The position numbers and the translations under genes are program-made. This document shows positions 51,772 to 60,531 of a stretch of 64,000 nucleotides of DNA, one piece after another. Each line of letters begins with the position of its first letter. Within the stretch, counting starts at the first letter, position 1. Below the pieces are notes generated by a model. That model was not told where the DNA came from. It saw only the letters and a program-made list of their open reading frames with translations, and did not search any database. Origin of the DNA: UBA2031 sp037189985. Lineage in GTDB: Bacteria > Pseudomonadota > Gammaproteobacteria > Pseudomonadales > Moraxellaceae. The stretch lies in assembly GCA_037189985.1 (NCBI GenBank), contig JBBCJX010000006.1, positions 1 through 64,000 on the forward strand, in the 5' to 3' direction.

Positions 51772-53127
51772 TCAGTCAGCCAGCAATGCCTGGTTTTCTG
51801 TGCCGCTCTTGCCCGGACGATCTGCTCTCTCCTGCTCTGGCACCGGCACGGCGGCAGGCGGGGTCGCAAGCGGCAACTGCATGACAAAACGCGTGCCCTT
51901 GCCGGGCTCGGAGGCCACGCGTATACGCCCGCCATGCTGCTGCACGATTTGCCAGCAGATGGACAAGCCAAGCCCCGTTCCCTCTCCCACCGGCTTGGTG
52001 GTGAAGAAGGGGTCAAAGATTTTCTTCAGGGTTTCCGGGCTCATACCCCGACCGCTGTCCTGCACGGAGACATACACTGCCTGGGCGTCCGCCCAACTGC
52101 GAATGACGATGCGGCCGGCACCCTCGATTGCCTGCGCGGCATTGGTTACCAGATTCAGCAACACCTGATTGATCTGGGAGGGTGCGCAGGAAATCAGCGG
52201 TACGTCTGTCAGTTGCTTCACCACCTCGATACGGCTCTTGAGCGCATTGCGGGCAATCAGCAGCGCATTGTTGACGCAGTCATTGATCGACACATTCGCC
52301 GTGGGCGCCTGATCAAGCCGGCTGAAATTCTTGAGCCCCAGCACCAGCTCGCTGATCTGGGCCAGACCGAAGCCGGTGTCCGTGAACAGCGTGTCCATGT
52401 CGAGGAAGAGCTGCTCCATGTCCAGAAGACCGCGCAGGTCCTCCAGCTCGGCAAGCTTGCCGGCCACCTCCACATCACTGCCTTGCGGGTCCAGCAGGGC
52501 ATCGGCCAGCGCATTGTTGGCCTTGAGCAGGGATTTGATCTGGTCGCTGAACTCCCGCATCAGCTCCATGTTGTTCTTCACATAACCGAGCGGTGTGTTT
52601 ATCTCGTGGGCAACACCCGCCACCATCTGGCCCAGCGAAGCCATTTTCTCGGACTGCACGAGCTGCGCCTGCGAAGACTTCAGGCGCCTGTAGGCCATGG
52701 CCAGTTCGCTGGCGCCCTTTTCCACCTGTTTTTCCATGGCGGCCAGGAGCGTGAGCACGGCACCCATGCCGACATAACGCTCGTTGTCACACACCACAAA
52801 GTCTTCCGACAGCGGGAAGCGCATATGTGCCGTGAGGTATTGCGCGGCATCAGCCAGCGGCATGCTCACGTCCACCCGCAGGCAGTCGGGATTCATGAAA
52901 GTACTGACCGGCCGCGAGCCATACAGTTCACGCCCGAAATTTTTCAGGAAGATGTCCTGCAACTGGTAACGGCTCAGCGTACCCAGCACCCGGCCATCCT
53001 CGTCCACCACCGGTGCCGAAAGCGCTGGCCGCAAGGTTTCTCCCAGAAAGCGCTCTGCAACGAACGCAATCGTGTCATGCGAGGAGAAAGGAGGAATTTC
53101 ACGCGCCAGTGCACGTATCTCAGACAT
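51772..53127 (-). CDS. Soluble histidine kinase with N-terminal CBS pair
   Basis: 451 residues. Two CBS motifs (about 35-130, APVVDEDGRVLGTLS and FMNPDCLRVDVSMPLADAA), a coiled-coil, HisKA-like helix with H174 (VAHEINTPLGYVKNN), and HATPase with N-box (NLVTNAAQAI) and GTGLGLSICWQIV. No membrane segment, so it is cytoplasmic; CBS domains usually sense adenine nucleotides. ATG at 53127 has GGAG 6 bases upstream. It should phosphorylate the adjacent receiver protein. Confidence 0.92.
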   Translation of the reverse strand: MSEIRALAREIPPFSSHDTIAFVAERFLGETLRPALSAPVVDEDGRVLGTLSRYQLQDIFLKNFGRELYGSRPVSTFMNPDCLRVDVSMPLADAAQYLTAHMRFPLSEDFVVCDNERYVGMGAVLTLLAAMEKQVEKGASELAMAYRRLKSSQAQLVQSEKMASLGQMVAGVAHEINTPLGYVKNNMELMREFSDQIKSLLKANNALADALLDPQGSDVEVAGKLAELEDLRGLLDMEQLFLDMDTLFTDTGFGLAQISELVLGLKNFSRLDQAPTANVSINDCVNNALLIARNALKSRIEVVKQLTDVPLISCAPSQINQVLLNLVTNAAQAIEGAGRIVIRSWADAQAVYVSVQDSGRGMSPETLKKIFDPFFTTKPVGEGTGLGLSICWQIVQQHGGRIRVASEPGKGTRFVMQLPLATPPAAVPVPEQERADRPGKSGTENQALLAD

Positions 53128-53312
53128 GGTGGCTCCACCAGACAACATGGTTCGCGCACAGCCTGTGCCTAGAATGCCAGAGTGCATTCCATATGTTCCG
53201 AGCGGCAGAGAATAGGAAGGGTTTGTGACAGGAGGATTAAGCGGGAAACAAATAGAGGGGTAACCAGGATAACCGGAGAGGCCTTCGCCAACGGGCAAAG
53301 ACCTTTCTTTTT

Positions 53313-54293
53313 TTATCGGCGACGATCAAATGCCACGTAATCGGTGTCGCCGGGGAAGCGGCCACCCACATACTTGCTGAGGCGTGACCGGCCCTGGCAG
53401 TAATCACCCCGGGCAATACCGGGAATGTAATGATCCGTGAGCATATGCCCCTTTTTTTCCGGCCGGACAAAGACCGCACCGGACGTGGCGTAGTAATGCG
53501 AAAGCACGCCGATGCGCGCAAAGAAATCCTGGCCGTTGGCAAAATGCTCGACATAAGGCACGGGGTGGCCATGCTCGGCTGTCAGGGCATAGTCGATGTG
53601 CAGGCTGTCAGCCACACCCGCCAGGCAATAGAGCTCCAGCTTGTGGGCATGTGCCCGCAACTCCGGGTCCTTGAGGATTTTGCGCACGATATAGCTGGCA
53701 ATGATGGTGCCCTGCGAATAGCAGAGCAGCACCACATGCTCATGCGAGAGCAGGGCATTGCGCACAATGTTGAAGGCGGGGCGCGCCAGCTTGCCGTCCT
53801 TGCGCAAGGTACGTGCAGTAATGGCATCCCACAGGTCCCAGACTGCGCCATAAGTCGGCGTGTGGATCAGATGGATAGGACGGTGGAACGATTTCGCCAG
53901 TTCCTCCGTTTCCAGGATCGCCATGGACGGTGCCGTGCAGATGCCGTTGAGGAAAAACCACTTGGACTGCTTGGTGGTGTCGGACCACTGGAAATCGGGG
54001 GGCAGGACGACACGCGTCCCTTCGGAGGCAGAGCGCCTCTCGACCGGCAACACCATCTGCCCCAGCACGCTCAGGTATTCCCAGCGGCTCTGGTAGCTAT
54101 CAGGATGGAATTCCGGGCGCACATTCTCTTCCGACTTCACCGGAAAAACGATCCAGGGAAGCGAAGCAGCATTGCGTGCCACCAGGCGAAGGTCGCGTCC
54201 GATGGAGCGCCGGTTACGCACGATGCGCCCGGCAAACTTGCCCAAGCGTCCGGCAAGTCCGGAAGTTTCTTGATCAGGGACCGTATGAGGCAT
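53313..54293 (-). CDS. Alpha/beta-hydrolase-like protein of unknown function
   Basis: 326 residues. The nucleophile elbow CYSQGTIIAS places Ser at 193, with a preceding HVVLL strand. FFLNGICTAPSMA and HLIHTPTYGAVWD are also in keeping with the fold. A His near the end (KGHMLTDHYIPGIARGDY) could be catalytic. No signal peptide; a basic N-terminal region (VRNRRSIGRDLRLVARN). It might be a lipase or esterase. AAGGTGAGCC precedes the ATG. Confidence 0.7.
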   Translation of the reverse strand: MPHTVPDQETSGLAGRLGKFAGRIVRNRRSIGRDLRLVARNAASLPWIVFPVKSEENVRPEFHPDSYQSRWEYLSVLGQMVLPVERRSASEGTRVVLPPDFQWSDTTKQSKWFFLNGICTAPSMAILETEELAKSFHRPIHLIHTPTYGAVWDLWDAITARTLRKDGKLARPAFNIVRNALLSHEHVVLLCYSQGTIIASYIVRKILKDPELRAHAHKLELYCLAGVADSLHIDYALTAEHGHPVPYVEHFANGQDFFARIGVLSHYYATSGAVFVRPEKKGHMLTDHYIPGIARGDYCQGRSRLSKYVGGRFPGDTDYVAFDRRR

Positions 54294-54351
54294 GGCTCAC
54301 CTTGAATGGAGGAAGAGGCCGCGTCCCTGGGCTTTTATCGAAGCTGGAAAG

Positions 54352-54738
54352 CTAGAGCACAAAAACGTAAAGCAGCGTACCCAGCGCAGTCAGCAATGAA
54401 ACGGCCAGGACGATGGCCAAGGCCTGGGTGTTGCCATCCCATGCACCCGTGGCGGGTGGAGGTGACACATCGGGATCAGGCTCGGCAGACATCACACGGG
54501 GCGGCATGGTCTTGTAGAACACGGAGGAGTCGTCCGGCAAGCGGATGCCGGTGGCATCTGCCGTGAACTCCGGTGCTGGTTCTTCCACCGGCTGCACCAC
54601 TGACTGCAACTGCCCGGCCTCAAGCGCGGCAATGATCTCCCGCCGTGCCGCGCGATAGTCCTCCAGCGACAACTGCCCTTCGGCATGCTGGCGCGAGAGC
54701 TGGCGCAGACGGGAGTTTTCAGCGAGATATTCAGTCAT
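54352..54738 (-). CDS. Tail-anchored protein with SHOCT-like N-terminus
   Basis: 128 residues. N-terminal helical pair LRQLSRQHAEGQLSLEDYRAARREII resembles the SHOCT domain. A Pro/Glu/Asp-rich linker precedes one C-terminal membrane helix (about 105-127, ALAIVLAVSLLTALGTLLYVFV) that ends the protein, a tail-anchor. Its start overlaps the PP2C stop by 8 bases, so it is coupled to the phosphatase. Confidence 0.8.
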   Translation of the reverse strand: MTEYLAENSRLRQLSRQHAEGQLSLEDYRAARREIIAALEAGQLQSVVQPVEEPAPEFTADATGIRLPDDSSVFYKTMPPRVMSAEPDPDVSPPPATGAWDGNTQALAIVLAVSLLTALGTLLYVFVL

Positions 54739-55459
54739 TCGCAGCCTCGGTCACCTTCACGATCACCAGCGAAATATTGTCCCGGCCACCATTGTGCAGG
54801 GCTTCTTCCACCAAGCGGGTGGTAGCCTCTTCCTGCGGCAGCGCCAGCTTGCGGCGGATGCTGTCTTCAGCAACTTCGTTATAGAGGCCGTCACTGCAAA
54901 GCAGGTAGGTGTCCCCGGCGGCAGGGGCGAATACGGCGGAATCTACATAGAGCACATCGCCACCGCCCACGGCACGCGTTATCACATTCGATTTGGGGTG
55001 ACGGTCCGCCTCGGCCTGCGTGATCGCACCCGCCTCGACCATTTCCTGTACGGCGGAATGATCACGCGAAATGCGCGTGAGCTGCCCCTGGCGCAAACGG
55101 TAAAGACGCGAGTCACCGGCCCAGAGACAGACGCCGGTACGCTGGGAAAGCACAAGGGAAACCACTGTGCTGCCGACAGTGCGGCCACCCAGCTGGTCGC
55201 GAGCGTAATCACGCAACTGCTGGTTGACGGTCAGGATGGCCTCTTCGACAGCCTCGACAAAGTCCGGGAGGGACTCATTGCGCTCAATCTGCTGCAAGGG
55301 GTGGATGATGGCATTGCTGGCCACATCGCCGGCGGCATGGCCGCCCATGCCGTCGGCAACCACCCAGAGCCCGACCTCCGGGCGCGCCATCAGCGCATCC
55401 TCGTTGATCTTGCGTTTGCCACCCACGTCCGTGGCTGAAGCCGAAGTCCATGTGATCAA
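54731..55459 (-). CDS. PP2C-family serine/threonine protein phosphatase
   Basis: 242 residues from a TTG start (leading to ITWTSASATDVGGKRKINEDAL). Metal-binding motifs KINEDA, VADGMGGHAAGDVASN, GDSRLYR, LCSDGLYN and GGRDNISLVIV are all intact, so the enzyme should be active. No Ser/Thr kinase gene is in the window; the cyclase at 63.4 kb may belong to the same regulatory group. Start is uncertain: 55522 is another TTG. Confidence 0.9.
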   Translation of the reverse strand: MITWTSASATDVGGKRKINEDALMARPEVGLWVVADGMGGHAAGDVASNAIIHPLQQIERNESLPDFVEAVEEAILTVNQQLRDYARDQLGGRTVGSTVVSLVLSQRTGVCLWAGDSRLYRLRQGQLTRISRDHSAVQEMVEAGAITQAEADRHPKSNVITRAVGGGDVLYVDSAVFAPAAGDTYLLCSDGLYNEVAEDSIRRKLALPQEEATTRLVEEALHNGGRDNISLVIVKVTEAAND

Positions 55460-55619
55460 AACGGTATACCTGTATGAGCGACGATGGCCCGCTCGGCCCT
55501 CTGGAAGCACCGGCTCACGCAAACGGGGCCGGCTTCCTTTGTAATGGCCTGAACTCTAACGTGGAGCCAATTGTTTTCACAAGCAAAATGCCAGAGCAGC
55601 TCCGGCTGGCGAGCAGTCC

Positions 55620-56684
55620 CTAGCGGACCCGGGAAATGGCAACACCACCGATCAGCAAACAGAGTGCGACCGGCAGGCCGGCTGCCAGCACGGGCGAGAA
55701 GTCATAAACCAGGCTGGCATAGCCCAGGAAATCCTGACCGTAACGAAAGAGCAGCCCGGCCATCACCCCCGTCAGGATGCGTAGCCCCATGGAGACGGAC
55801 CGCAGGGGCCCGAAGATGAAAGAACAGGCAATCAGGACCATGGACAAGGTCGCCAGGGGTGCCAGCGCCTTTTTCCAGAACTCCAGCAGGTAGGCGGCAG
55901 AATCCAGCCCTTGTGCCTTCATGTAATGGGCGTAGTGGTAAAGGTTGGTCAGCGACAGGTTTTCCGGATCCAGCGTCACGAGCCTCAGGAATTCCGGCGT
56001 CAGCCCGCTTTCCCAATGCCGCTCGGCTATCTCGGCAACACCGGTGCTGCCATCTGGGTTGAGGGTTGTCTCGCTGAGGCCACGCAACTGCCAGCCTTCA
56101 CCCTCATGACGGGCTGTCTCGATACGGGTGCTGTGCTCCAGTACACCGGCCTCCGAGAAGCGGAACAGGACGAGATCACGCAAACTGCCGTCCGGCTCCA
56201 CACTGCCGATACGCAGCAGGTTGTCACCCTCGCGGTGCCAGTAACTCTTCAGCCAGCCGGCCACGGAATGACGCCCCTGGGCCTCGTTCTTGCGAGCCTC
56301 GGCCATATGCTCGGTATGTGGAACCACGAACTGGCCCAGCAACAGGCCTGCCACTGCAAACACCAGCGACGGTTTAACCACCCACCAGACGATGCGACCG
56401 ATGCTGACACCGGAGGCACGCATCACTGTCAGCTCAGAGTGGCTGGCCAGCATGCCAAGCCCGGCAATACCGCCGATCAGAGCCGCAATCGGCAGCATTT
56501 CATAAGCCCGGCGCGGTGCCGTCAGCAGGATGTAGAAAAGTGCCTGCGCCGCCGTGTAATCACCCTTCACGTCCTCGAGTTCACCGATAAAGGTGAAGAC
56601 CAACTCCAGCCCCAGCAATAGCAGCAACACCATGAGCATGGCGCCGAACACCGTACGTGCGACATAACGCGCCAGTTGCTTCAT
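55620..56684 (-). CDS. lptG: LPS export ABC transporter permease LptG
   Basis: 354 residues. YjgP/YjgQ family permease with three N-terminal and three C-terminal membrane helices around a periplasmic beta-jellyroll. With LptF and LptB it lifts lipopolysaccharide to the periplasmic bridge. The ATG (MKQLARYVARTVFG) overlaps the lptF stop by four bases. Confidence 0.95.
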   Translation of the reverse strand: MKQLARYVARTVFGAMLMVLLLLLGLELVFTFIGELEDVKGDYTAAQALFYILLTAPRRAYEMLPIAALIGGIAGLGMLASHSELTVMRASGVSIGRIVWWVVKPSLVFAVAGLLLGQFVVPHTEHMAEARKNEAQGRHSVAGWLKSYWHREGDNLLRIGSVEPDGSLRDLVLFRFSEAGVLEHSTRIETARHEGEGWQLRGLSETTLNPDGSTGVAEIAERHWESGLTPEFLRLVTLDPENLSLTNLYHYAHYMKAQGLDSAAYLLEFWKKALAPLATLSMVLIACSFIFGPLRSVSMGLRILTGVMAGLLFRYGQDFLGYASLVYDFSPVLAAGLPVALCLLIGGVAISRVR

Positions 56685-57793
56685 GCCGGCACGCTCCGCC
56701 CCAAACGCCAACGGCGCAAGGCAAGCTGCAGCCGCTCCATGCCGACCAGTGCGAGCGCAAACAGGAACCAGGCAAGATGGATGCCCCAGATCAAGGCTTC
56801 TCCCGCCTTGCCCTTCTCGATGGCATTACGCGCTGCGCCAATACCCACCACATAGCTCATGTAGAGCAGTATGGCTGGCAACAGCTTGAGATAGCGGCCC
56901 TGGCGGGGATTCACACGGGAGAGGGCAAAGGCCAGCAAGGTTGCCGTCGGCACGAATAGCGGCAGCGACAATCGCCAGAGCCACTCACCCAGCGCCTTGC
57001 TGCTGCCACGGCTTTCTTCATGCAGGGAGGCTGTGCTGTAGCTGGAAAGCTTGCTCAGCGTTTCAATGGCAGCCGGCTCCGGCAAGAGAACGCGATAGGT
57101 ATCGAAACGCAGCTCACGCGCAGTTGCCTCACCCGGTACCAGCTCATGGCGGGCGCCATTTTCCAGCACCAGGAAACGCTCGCCGGTGACAGGATCACGC
57201 TCGCTATGGCCGGAGGCCGCCCGCACCAGTATCTGGCGAGGCTCACGATCGGCATCAGGCTTTTGCTCAAAGAGCCTGACCTCCAGCAAACGCTGCCTGT
57301 CTTCGGAAAGCGCTTCCGTATAGAGCATGCGGCTGCCAATGGCCTGGAAACGCCCGGGCCTGACCAAGTCAAAGGTATTGCGCTCGGCCTGCTCGGCAAA
57401 CAGGCGCTCCGAAGCGGCATTCCCGGTCGGCGTGAGCCAGAGGCTGGTACCCATGACAAAACCCATGACCAGCGCCGCCGGCAATACCAGATGCCCCACC
57501 ACTTGCGCACGGCTCACGCCACTGGCCGAAAGCACGGCCATTTCATTGTCGAGATAGAGCCGACCCAGCGTCAGCAGGATGGCGATGAAGAAACCCAGAG
57601 GGACGATCAGGTCCAGAAAACCCGGCAGGCGGTACAGCAGCACAGCCGTCAGCAGCTTCACATCCATGCGGCCATCGGCCGCCATGCCGAAATACTTGAT
57701 GACGCGGCCGCTCATGAGGATGACGGTGAGGACCAGCGTCACCGCTGCCGTCGAACCGAGCACCTGTAGGGCAATGTAGCGGCGGATGATCAC
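56681..57793 (-). CDS. lptF: LPS export ABC transporter permease LptF
   Basis: 370 residues from GTG (VIIRRYIALQVLGS), the usual family start. Same topology as LptG, with LSASGVSRAQVV coupling-helix segment contacting LptB. It diverges from pepA as in E. coli and Pseudomonas. Confidence 0.95.
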   Translation of the reverse strand: MIIRRYIALQVLGSTAAVTLVLTVILMSGRVIKYFGMAADGRMDVKLLTAVLLYRLPGFLDLIVPLGFFIAILLTLGRLYLDNEMAVLSASGVSRAQVVGHLVLPAALVMGFVMGTSLWLTPTGNAASERLFAEQAERNTFDLVRPGRFQAIGSRMLYTEALSEDRQRLLEVRLFEQKPDADREPRQILVRAASGHSERDPVTGERFLVLENGARHELVPGEATARELRFDTYRVLLPEPAAIETLSKLSSYSTASLHEESRGSSKALGEWLWRLSLPLFVPTATLLAFALSRVNPRQGRYLKLLPAILLYMSYVVGIGAARNAIEKGKAGEALIWGIHLAWFLFALALVGMERLQLALRRWRLGRSVPA

Positions 57794-57962
57794 GGGATTG
57801 GGGACCTGCTCACTCAGGATTGGCGTTGCATCAAGCGTAGACAGTACACTCGGCGCTTCTTCCTTGGCTGATGAATAAACTGTCGTTTCCCCCCGCAAAA
57901 GGCCGGGCAGGAAAGGCCGGGATTATCCGCCAATTCATTTGTATTTGTCTTGCGAGGTCGTG

Positions 57963-59450
57963 ATGGAGTTTTCGCTCAAAGCCGCTTCCCCCCCCACTGA
58001 AAAAACCGGGGTGGTCATTGTTGCGGCGAGTGCCGGCGTGCTTTCACCCGCTGCAAAGGCATTGGACGAAGCCAGCCAGGGCAGCCTTTCCCGGGCCATG
58101 AAGACTGCCGGCTTCGAGGGCAAGCCCGGCCAGAGCCTTTCACTGTACAGCCTGCCCGGCATCACGGCAGAGCAGGTGCTGCTCATTGGCACCGGCGATG
58201 CCGCCGAACTGGACTCCCGCGGACTGCAGCGCGCTGCCGCCCTGGCTGCCAAAACCCTGGCAAAAGGACCGAAAAAGGCGGTGAGCTTCCTGACCGAGCT
58301 TGCCGTGAAAGACAGCGATGACAGCCGCCGCCTCAGCGACATCGTGCGCGCCACGCTGGAAGCGAGCTACCGCTTCGAGGACTACAAGAGCAAGAAAAAC
58401 GACAGCAAGGGCCTGGAGCAGCTCACGCTTGCCGTGGCAGACAAGGCCGCAGCCACCGCCGGCAAGAAAGCGGTTGCCTGGGGACAGGCTGTTGCGCTCG
58501 GCATCAACCGTGCTCGCACACTGGGCAACCTGCCACCCAATGTCTGCCATCCCAGCCACATTGCCGAACAGGCCAAGGCTCTGGGCAAGGCCCATGAGAA
58601 AGTGCTGGATGTGAAAGTGCTGGGCGAAGCCGAGATGAAGAAGCTGGGCATGGGTGCCTTCCTCGCCGTCTCCCAGGGCTCTGACCAGGAAGGCAAGCTC
58701 ATCGTCATGGAATACAAGGGGGGCAAGAAGAATGACGCTCCTGTGGTGCTGGTCGGCAAGGGCGTGACCTTTGATACGGGCGGCATCTCCATCAAGCCGG
58801 CCTCCGGCATGGACGAGATGAAATTCGACATGTGCGGCGCCGCCTCCGTATTGGGCGTGATTGCTGCTCTGGCCGAGTCCGGCCTCGCCATCAATGTCGT
58901 CGGTGTCATGGCCTGTGCGGAAAACATGCCCTCCGGCAAGGCCACCCGTCCCGGCGACATCGTCACCACCCTCTCCGGCCAGACCGTGGAAATTCTCAAT
59001 ACCGATGCCGAAGGCCGACTCGTGCTCTGCGATGCCCTGACCTATGTCAGCCGCTACAAACCGGCTGTGGTGATCGATATCGCCACCCTCACCGGCGCCT
59101 GTGTGGTGGCACTGGGTAAGGTGGTCTCCGGGCTGTTCTCACCCTCGGACGAACTGGCGGACGCCCTGCTAGCCGCCGGCCAGAAAAGCGGCGATCGGGC
59201 CTGGCGCATGCCGGTCTGGAACGACTATCAGGACATGCTGGAATCGCCGTTTGCGGACATCGCCAACATCGGCAACGCCCCCAATGGCGGAGCCATCACA
59301 GCCGCCTGTTTCCTGGCCCGCTTCACCAAGGACTACACCTGGGCGCATCTGGACATTGCCGGCACCGCCTGGCATTCCGGTGGCAACAAGGGCGCCACCG
59401 GCCGCCCCGTTCCGCTACTGCTGGAATACCTGAAGAGCCGCGCGAGCTGA
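57963..59450 (+). CDS. pepA: Leucyl aminopeptidase (cytosol aminopeptidase) PepA
   Basis: 495 residues. M17 metallo-aminopeptidase; metal and catalytic residues in VGKGVTFDTGGISIKP and the NTDAEGRLVLCDALTY signature (key NTDAEGR). Also a DNA-binding protein in E. coli. GAGG 5 bases before the ATG. Its stop overlaps the holC start by one base. Confidence 0.97.
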   Translation: MEFSLKAASPPTEKTGVVIVAASAGVLSPAAKALDEASQGSLSRAMKTAGFEGKPGQSLSLYSLPGITAEQVLLIGTGDAAELDSRGLQRAAALAAKTLAKGPKKAVSFLTELAVKDSDDSRRLSDIVRATLEASYRFEDYKSKKNDSKGLEQLTLAVADKAAATAGKKAVAWGQAVALGINRARTLGNLPPNVCHPSHIAEQAKALGKAHEKVLDVKVLGEAEMKKLGMGAFLAVSQGSDQEGKLIVMEYKGGKKNDAPVVLVGKGVTFDTGGISIKPASGMDEMKFDMCGAASVLGVIAALAESGLAINVVGVMACAENMPSGKATRPGDIVTTLSGQTVEILNTDAEGRLVLCDALTYVSRYKPAVVIDIATLTGACVVALGKVVSGLFSPSDELADALLAAGQKSGDRAWRMPVWNDYQDMLESPFADIANIGNAPNGGAITAACFLARFTKDYTWAHLDIAGTAWHSGGNKGATGRPVPLLLEYLKSRAS

Positions 59451-59872
59451 TGGAAATCACCTTCTACGTGCTGGCCGACCAGGCGCCGGAAAAGCGCCTG
59501 AACACGGCCTGCCGCATCATCGAGAAGGCTTTCCAGCAGAAGCATGCCATCTATGTGCATGCCGCCAGCAAGACCGAGGCAGAGCAGCTCGACGAGCTGC
59601 TCTGGTCATTCCGGCCTGACAGCTTCATCCCGCATCATCTGGTCGGAGACGGCCCCACGCCACCACCACCAGTACGTATCGGCTGGCAGCAGATTCCTGC
59701 CGAAGCCCGTGACCTGCTGGTAAACCTCAGCGCGGAAGCACCCACCGACCCCCAGCGCTTCCGGCGCATCGTGGAAATCGTCGGCGGCGATGACGGCATG
59801 CGTGAGGCGGCGCGCAGCCACTGGCGCCAATACAAGCAACAGGGCTACCCTGTCACCTCGCACAACCTCTGA
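59450..59872 (+). CDS. holC: DNA polymerase III chi subunit
   Basis: 140 residues. It starts MEITFYVLADQAPEKRLNTACRIIEKAF and has the family's LWSFRPDSFIPH segment. Chi binds SSB and links the clamp loader to it. It is coupled to pepA by a one-base overlap (TGATG). Confidence 0.94.
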   Translation: MEITFYVLADQAPEKRLNTACRIIEKAFQQKHAIYVHAASKTEAEQLDELLWSFRPDSFIPHHLVGDGPTPPPPVRIGWQQIPAEARDLLVNLSAEAPTDPQRFRRIVEIVGGDDGMREAARSHWRQYKQQGYPVTSHNL

Positions 59873-59910
59873 CCCTGATTCCGACGACCCACTCCCTGCG
59901 CTGTAATGAC

Positions 59911-60432
59911 ATGACCGCCATGGCACGCCATCTCGACGATCTCGGCCCGGACTTTGACCTCCGCTGGCAACGCTCCCCGCGCAGTGCCCGGCGCGAACTG
60001 ATTGCCGACTTGCGCGACCTCTACATCCTGCTTGAAGAAGAGGACATGCCTCTGTTGGCAGGGCACGGGCCGGCCAAGGCAGAAATATCTGCAACAAAGG
60101 CCGCCCCCCAAGGCAGCCTCTTCAGCGATCCCACCCCCGCCGCCCCGAAACCGGAGCGCAAGGAAAACCCATTCCTGCCACGCAGCGTGCTGGACCGTCT
60201 GCAGGACAGCCAGCAACAGGCCTCCACCGGCCTGCGTGAGCTCATGCAGAAAACAATGGCCACTCCATCTAGCCATGAGCAGGTCGACCTGGAAAGGGAG
60301 TTGCGCCTGAAACTGGGGCCGGTGGTGGAGCGGCTGATAGAAGCACAGATGGAAACGCTCAAAAGCGAGCTGCGTGTTTATCTGAGGGCCGAGATGGACA
60401 AGCTCATTGCCGAGCATATCCGTCACAAATAG
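59911..60432 (+). CDS. Conserved hypothetical protein between holC and valS
   Basis: 173 residues with a polar, helical N-terminus (ARRELIADLRDLYILLEEEDMP), a Pro-rich middle with KENPFLPRSVLDRLQDS, and a long charged C-terminal helix (LRLKLGPVVERLIEAQMETLKSELRVYLRAEMDKLIAEH). No known domain or signal. Pseudomonas also has an unnamed gene at this position. A DNA replication or repair link is only by neighbourhood. Confidence 0.75.
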   Translation: MTAMARHLDDLGPDFDLRWQRSPRSARRELIADLRDLYILLEEEDMPLLAGHGPAKAEISATKAAPQGSLFSDPTPAAPKPERKENPFLPRSVLDRLQDSQQQASTGLRELMQKTMATPSSHEQVDLERELRLKLGPVVERLIEAQMETLKSELRVYLRAEMDKLIAEHIRHK

Positions 60433-60462
60433 GGCCCCGATGAGCAAATGCATTCCTTTCCA

Positions 60463-60487
60463 CCGGCATGGCCGGCACCCCTATAAT
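60463..60487 (+). promoter_or_regulatory. Possible valS promoter
   Basis: TATAAT at 60482-60487 lies 44 bases before the valS ATG. Only a weak -35 (TTCCAC near 60458-60463, 18-base spacer) is seen. Confidence 0.4.
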
Positions 60488-60531
60488 CCCTCCGGTTTTT
60501 CTTCACTTTCAGCTATCCGAGTCTGTTGTCC

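Noticed and set aside
53275..53315. Hairpin with T run near the alpha/beta hydrolase gene end
   Set aside because: On the plus strand, where the T run would work, there is no gene to terminate and the stem has two mismatches; on the minus strand the stem pairs well but no U run follows.
54731..55522. Longer start (TTG at 55522) for the PP2C phosphatase
   Set aside because: The extra 21 residues are Arg-rich and do not align with the PP2C fold; the TTG at 55459 has an AGG site 9 bases upstream and leads directly into the domain.
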